From NCBI GenBank assembly GCA_017648235.1, contig JAGCIZ010000086.1:1-8008 (forward strand): a stretch of DNA of 8,008 nt, read 5' to 3'. Made by a program: the position numbers and the translations under genes. This DNA comes from Paludibacteraceae bacterium (GTDB taxonomy: Bacteria > Bacteroidota > Bacteroidia > Bacteroidales > Paludibacteraceae). Below the pieces are notes generated by a model, which was not told the DNA's origin, did not search any database, and saw only the letters and a list, made by a program, of their open reading frames with translations. The stretch's first letter is position 1, and every line of letters begins with the position of its first letter. Below, piece after piece: positions 7,375-8,008 of this stretch.

Positions 7375-8008
7375 TAAATTACAGTATTTGTTTGAGCGGT
7401 CTACAGGTGAAAAGTTGGACTCTGTTGTGGAACTCTCCGCTGCGGGAAGTAATCGGAAATATTTTCGATTGAAAGGCGAAAAATCTACACTCATTGGAAC
7501 TTGTGGAGAATCTCTTGATGAAAATAAGGCGTTTTGTGAGATTTCTAAACATTTCTCGTCAAAAGGATTAAACGTCCCTAGGGTACTAGCTTTTGCAGAC
7601 GATTTCTCTTGTTATGTGCAAGAAGATCTTTCTGATGTTTCTCTTTTTGAATGTATAGAAAAAGGCCGTAAGAATGGCGAATCTTCGGAAGAAGTGAAAT
7701 CTTTGTTGAGAAAAACAATAAAATATTTGCCTCGACTCCAGTTCGAAGGTGCAGAGGGTTTTGATTTCTCTGTTTGTTATCCAGTTCGTGAGTTTGACCA
7801 AAGGAGTATTCTTTGGGATTTGAATTATTTTAAGTACAATTTTTTGAAAACTCAGTCGGTTGATTTTCGAGAAGATTTGTTGGAGGATGATTTTGACTTC
7901 TTTTCGAAAAAACTTTTGGAATTCCAAACGGATACGTTTCTTTATCGTGATTTTCAGTCTCGGAATGTGATGATAAAAAATGGAGAGCCATTTTTTATAG
8001 ATTTTCAA
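7364..8008 (+). CDS. APH-fold phosphotransferase, AmgK-like (partial, 3' end outside window)
   Basis: The first 215 residues are visible and the frame is open to the window edge. The fold is that of aminoglycoside/choline-type phosphotransferases. There is an N-terminal glycine-rich segment A-A-G-S-N-R-K-Y-F-R (26-35), a hinge-like Y-V-Q-E-D-L (84-89), the catalytic loop Y-R-D-F-Q-S-R-N (194-201) with base Asp196 and metal ligand Asn201, and F-I-D-F-Q (211-215) with metal-binding Asp213. The usual His of the H-x-D loop is Tyr194, and R-D-F-Q-S-R-N with I-D-F-Q is typical of the AmgK-like group. AmgK phosphorylates N-acetylmuramate and N-acetylglucosamine at C1 in peptidoglycan recycling. In Bacteroidota related kinase domains can be fused to or followed by other domains, which cannot be seen here. 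Substrate is inferred, not shown. The ATG at 7364 overlaps the upstream gene by 11 nt in another frame, suggesting translational coupling. The next in-frame methionine is Met203, inside the catalytic region, so 7364 is the only plausible ATG start. Confidence 0.85.
   Translation, partial: MVSNKLQYLFERSTGEKLDSVVELSAAGSNRKYFRLKGEKSTLIGTCGESLDENKAFCEISKHFSSKGLNVPRVLAFADDFSCYVQEDLSDVSLFECIEKGRKNGESSEEVKSLLRKTIKYLPRLQFEGAEGFDFSVCYPVREFDQRSILWDLNYFKYNFLKTQSVDFREDLLEDDFDFFSKKLLEFQTDTFLYRDFQSRNVMIKNGEPFFIDFQ

Noticed and set aside
4486..7494. Several shorter minus-strand open frames (4486-4689, 5204-5401, 5934-6182, 7192-7494)
   Set aside because: All are antisense to the nuclease gene or its junction with the kinase, and none shows a recognisable domain.
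7586..8008. Long minus-strand open frame at the right edge
   Set aside because: It is antisense to the kinase, whose catalytic motifs are intact on the plus strand. The minus-strand translation is a low-complexity mix of K, I and F with no motif.
1..8008. A new defence, mobile or biosynthetic system
   Set aside because: Every gene belongs to a known conserved family and base composition looks even. I saw no transposase, integrase, toxin-antitoxin pair, CRISPR repeat or large repeat structure.

Overview
The window is a compact stretch of an AT-rich (low-GC) bacterial chromosome, and its features point to the phylum Bacteroidota, probably order Bacteroidales. The evidence is a perfect Bacteroides-type -7 element (TAnnTTTG) before the first complete gene, A-rich start regions without clear Shine-Dalgarno sequences, a PorT-type outer-membrane barrel, a LysM/periplasmic-binding-fold fusion, and an AddB-like nuclease of the form typical of this phylum. 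All six stop codons in the window are TAA. Genus and species cannot be read from the sequence.

Layout: 1-164 is the 3' end of a formylglycine-generating-enzyme (FGE/SUMF1) fold gene, closed by a strong intrinsic terminator at 189-224. A promoter at about 280-287 starts a same-strand run of six genes that continues past the right edge. In order they are a secreted protein with three LysM domains and a type-1 periplasmic-binding fold (311-2032), a PorT-family outer-membrane beta-barrel (2048-2728), thymidylate synthase ThyA (2740-3606), a YicC/YloC-family endoribonuclease (3622-4491), an AddB-like PD-(D/E)XK nuclease with an iron-sulfur cysteine motif (4498-7374), and the first 215 residues of an APH-fold sugar or small-molecule kinase (7364-8008, cut by the window edge). 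Gaps are 6-15 nt, and the last pair overlaps by 11 nt. I see no internal terminator or promoter, so one polycistronic unit is the simplest reading.

The unit mixes envelope functions (LysM protein, barrel, possibly amino-sugar recycling by the kinase) with nucleic-acid functions (dTMP synthesis, RNA decay, double-strand-break repair). These are housekeeping or conserved families. I see no mobile element, CRISPR array, phage gene, tRNA or rRNA, and no strong sign of a new defence or biosynthetic system. The points most worth a second look are the unassigned role of the LysM/PBP-fold protein, the AddB-like protein that lacks both a Walker A motif and an adjacent AddA, and the palindrome overlapping the operon promoter.
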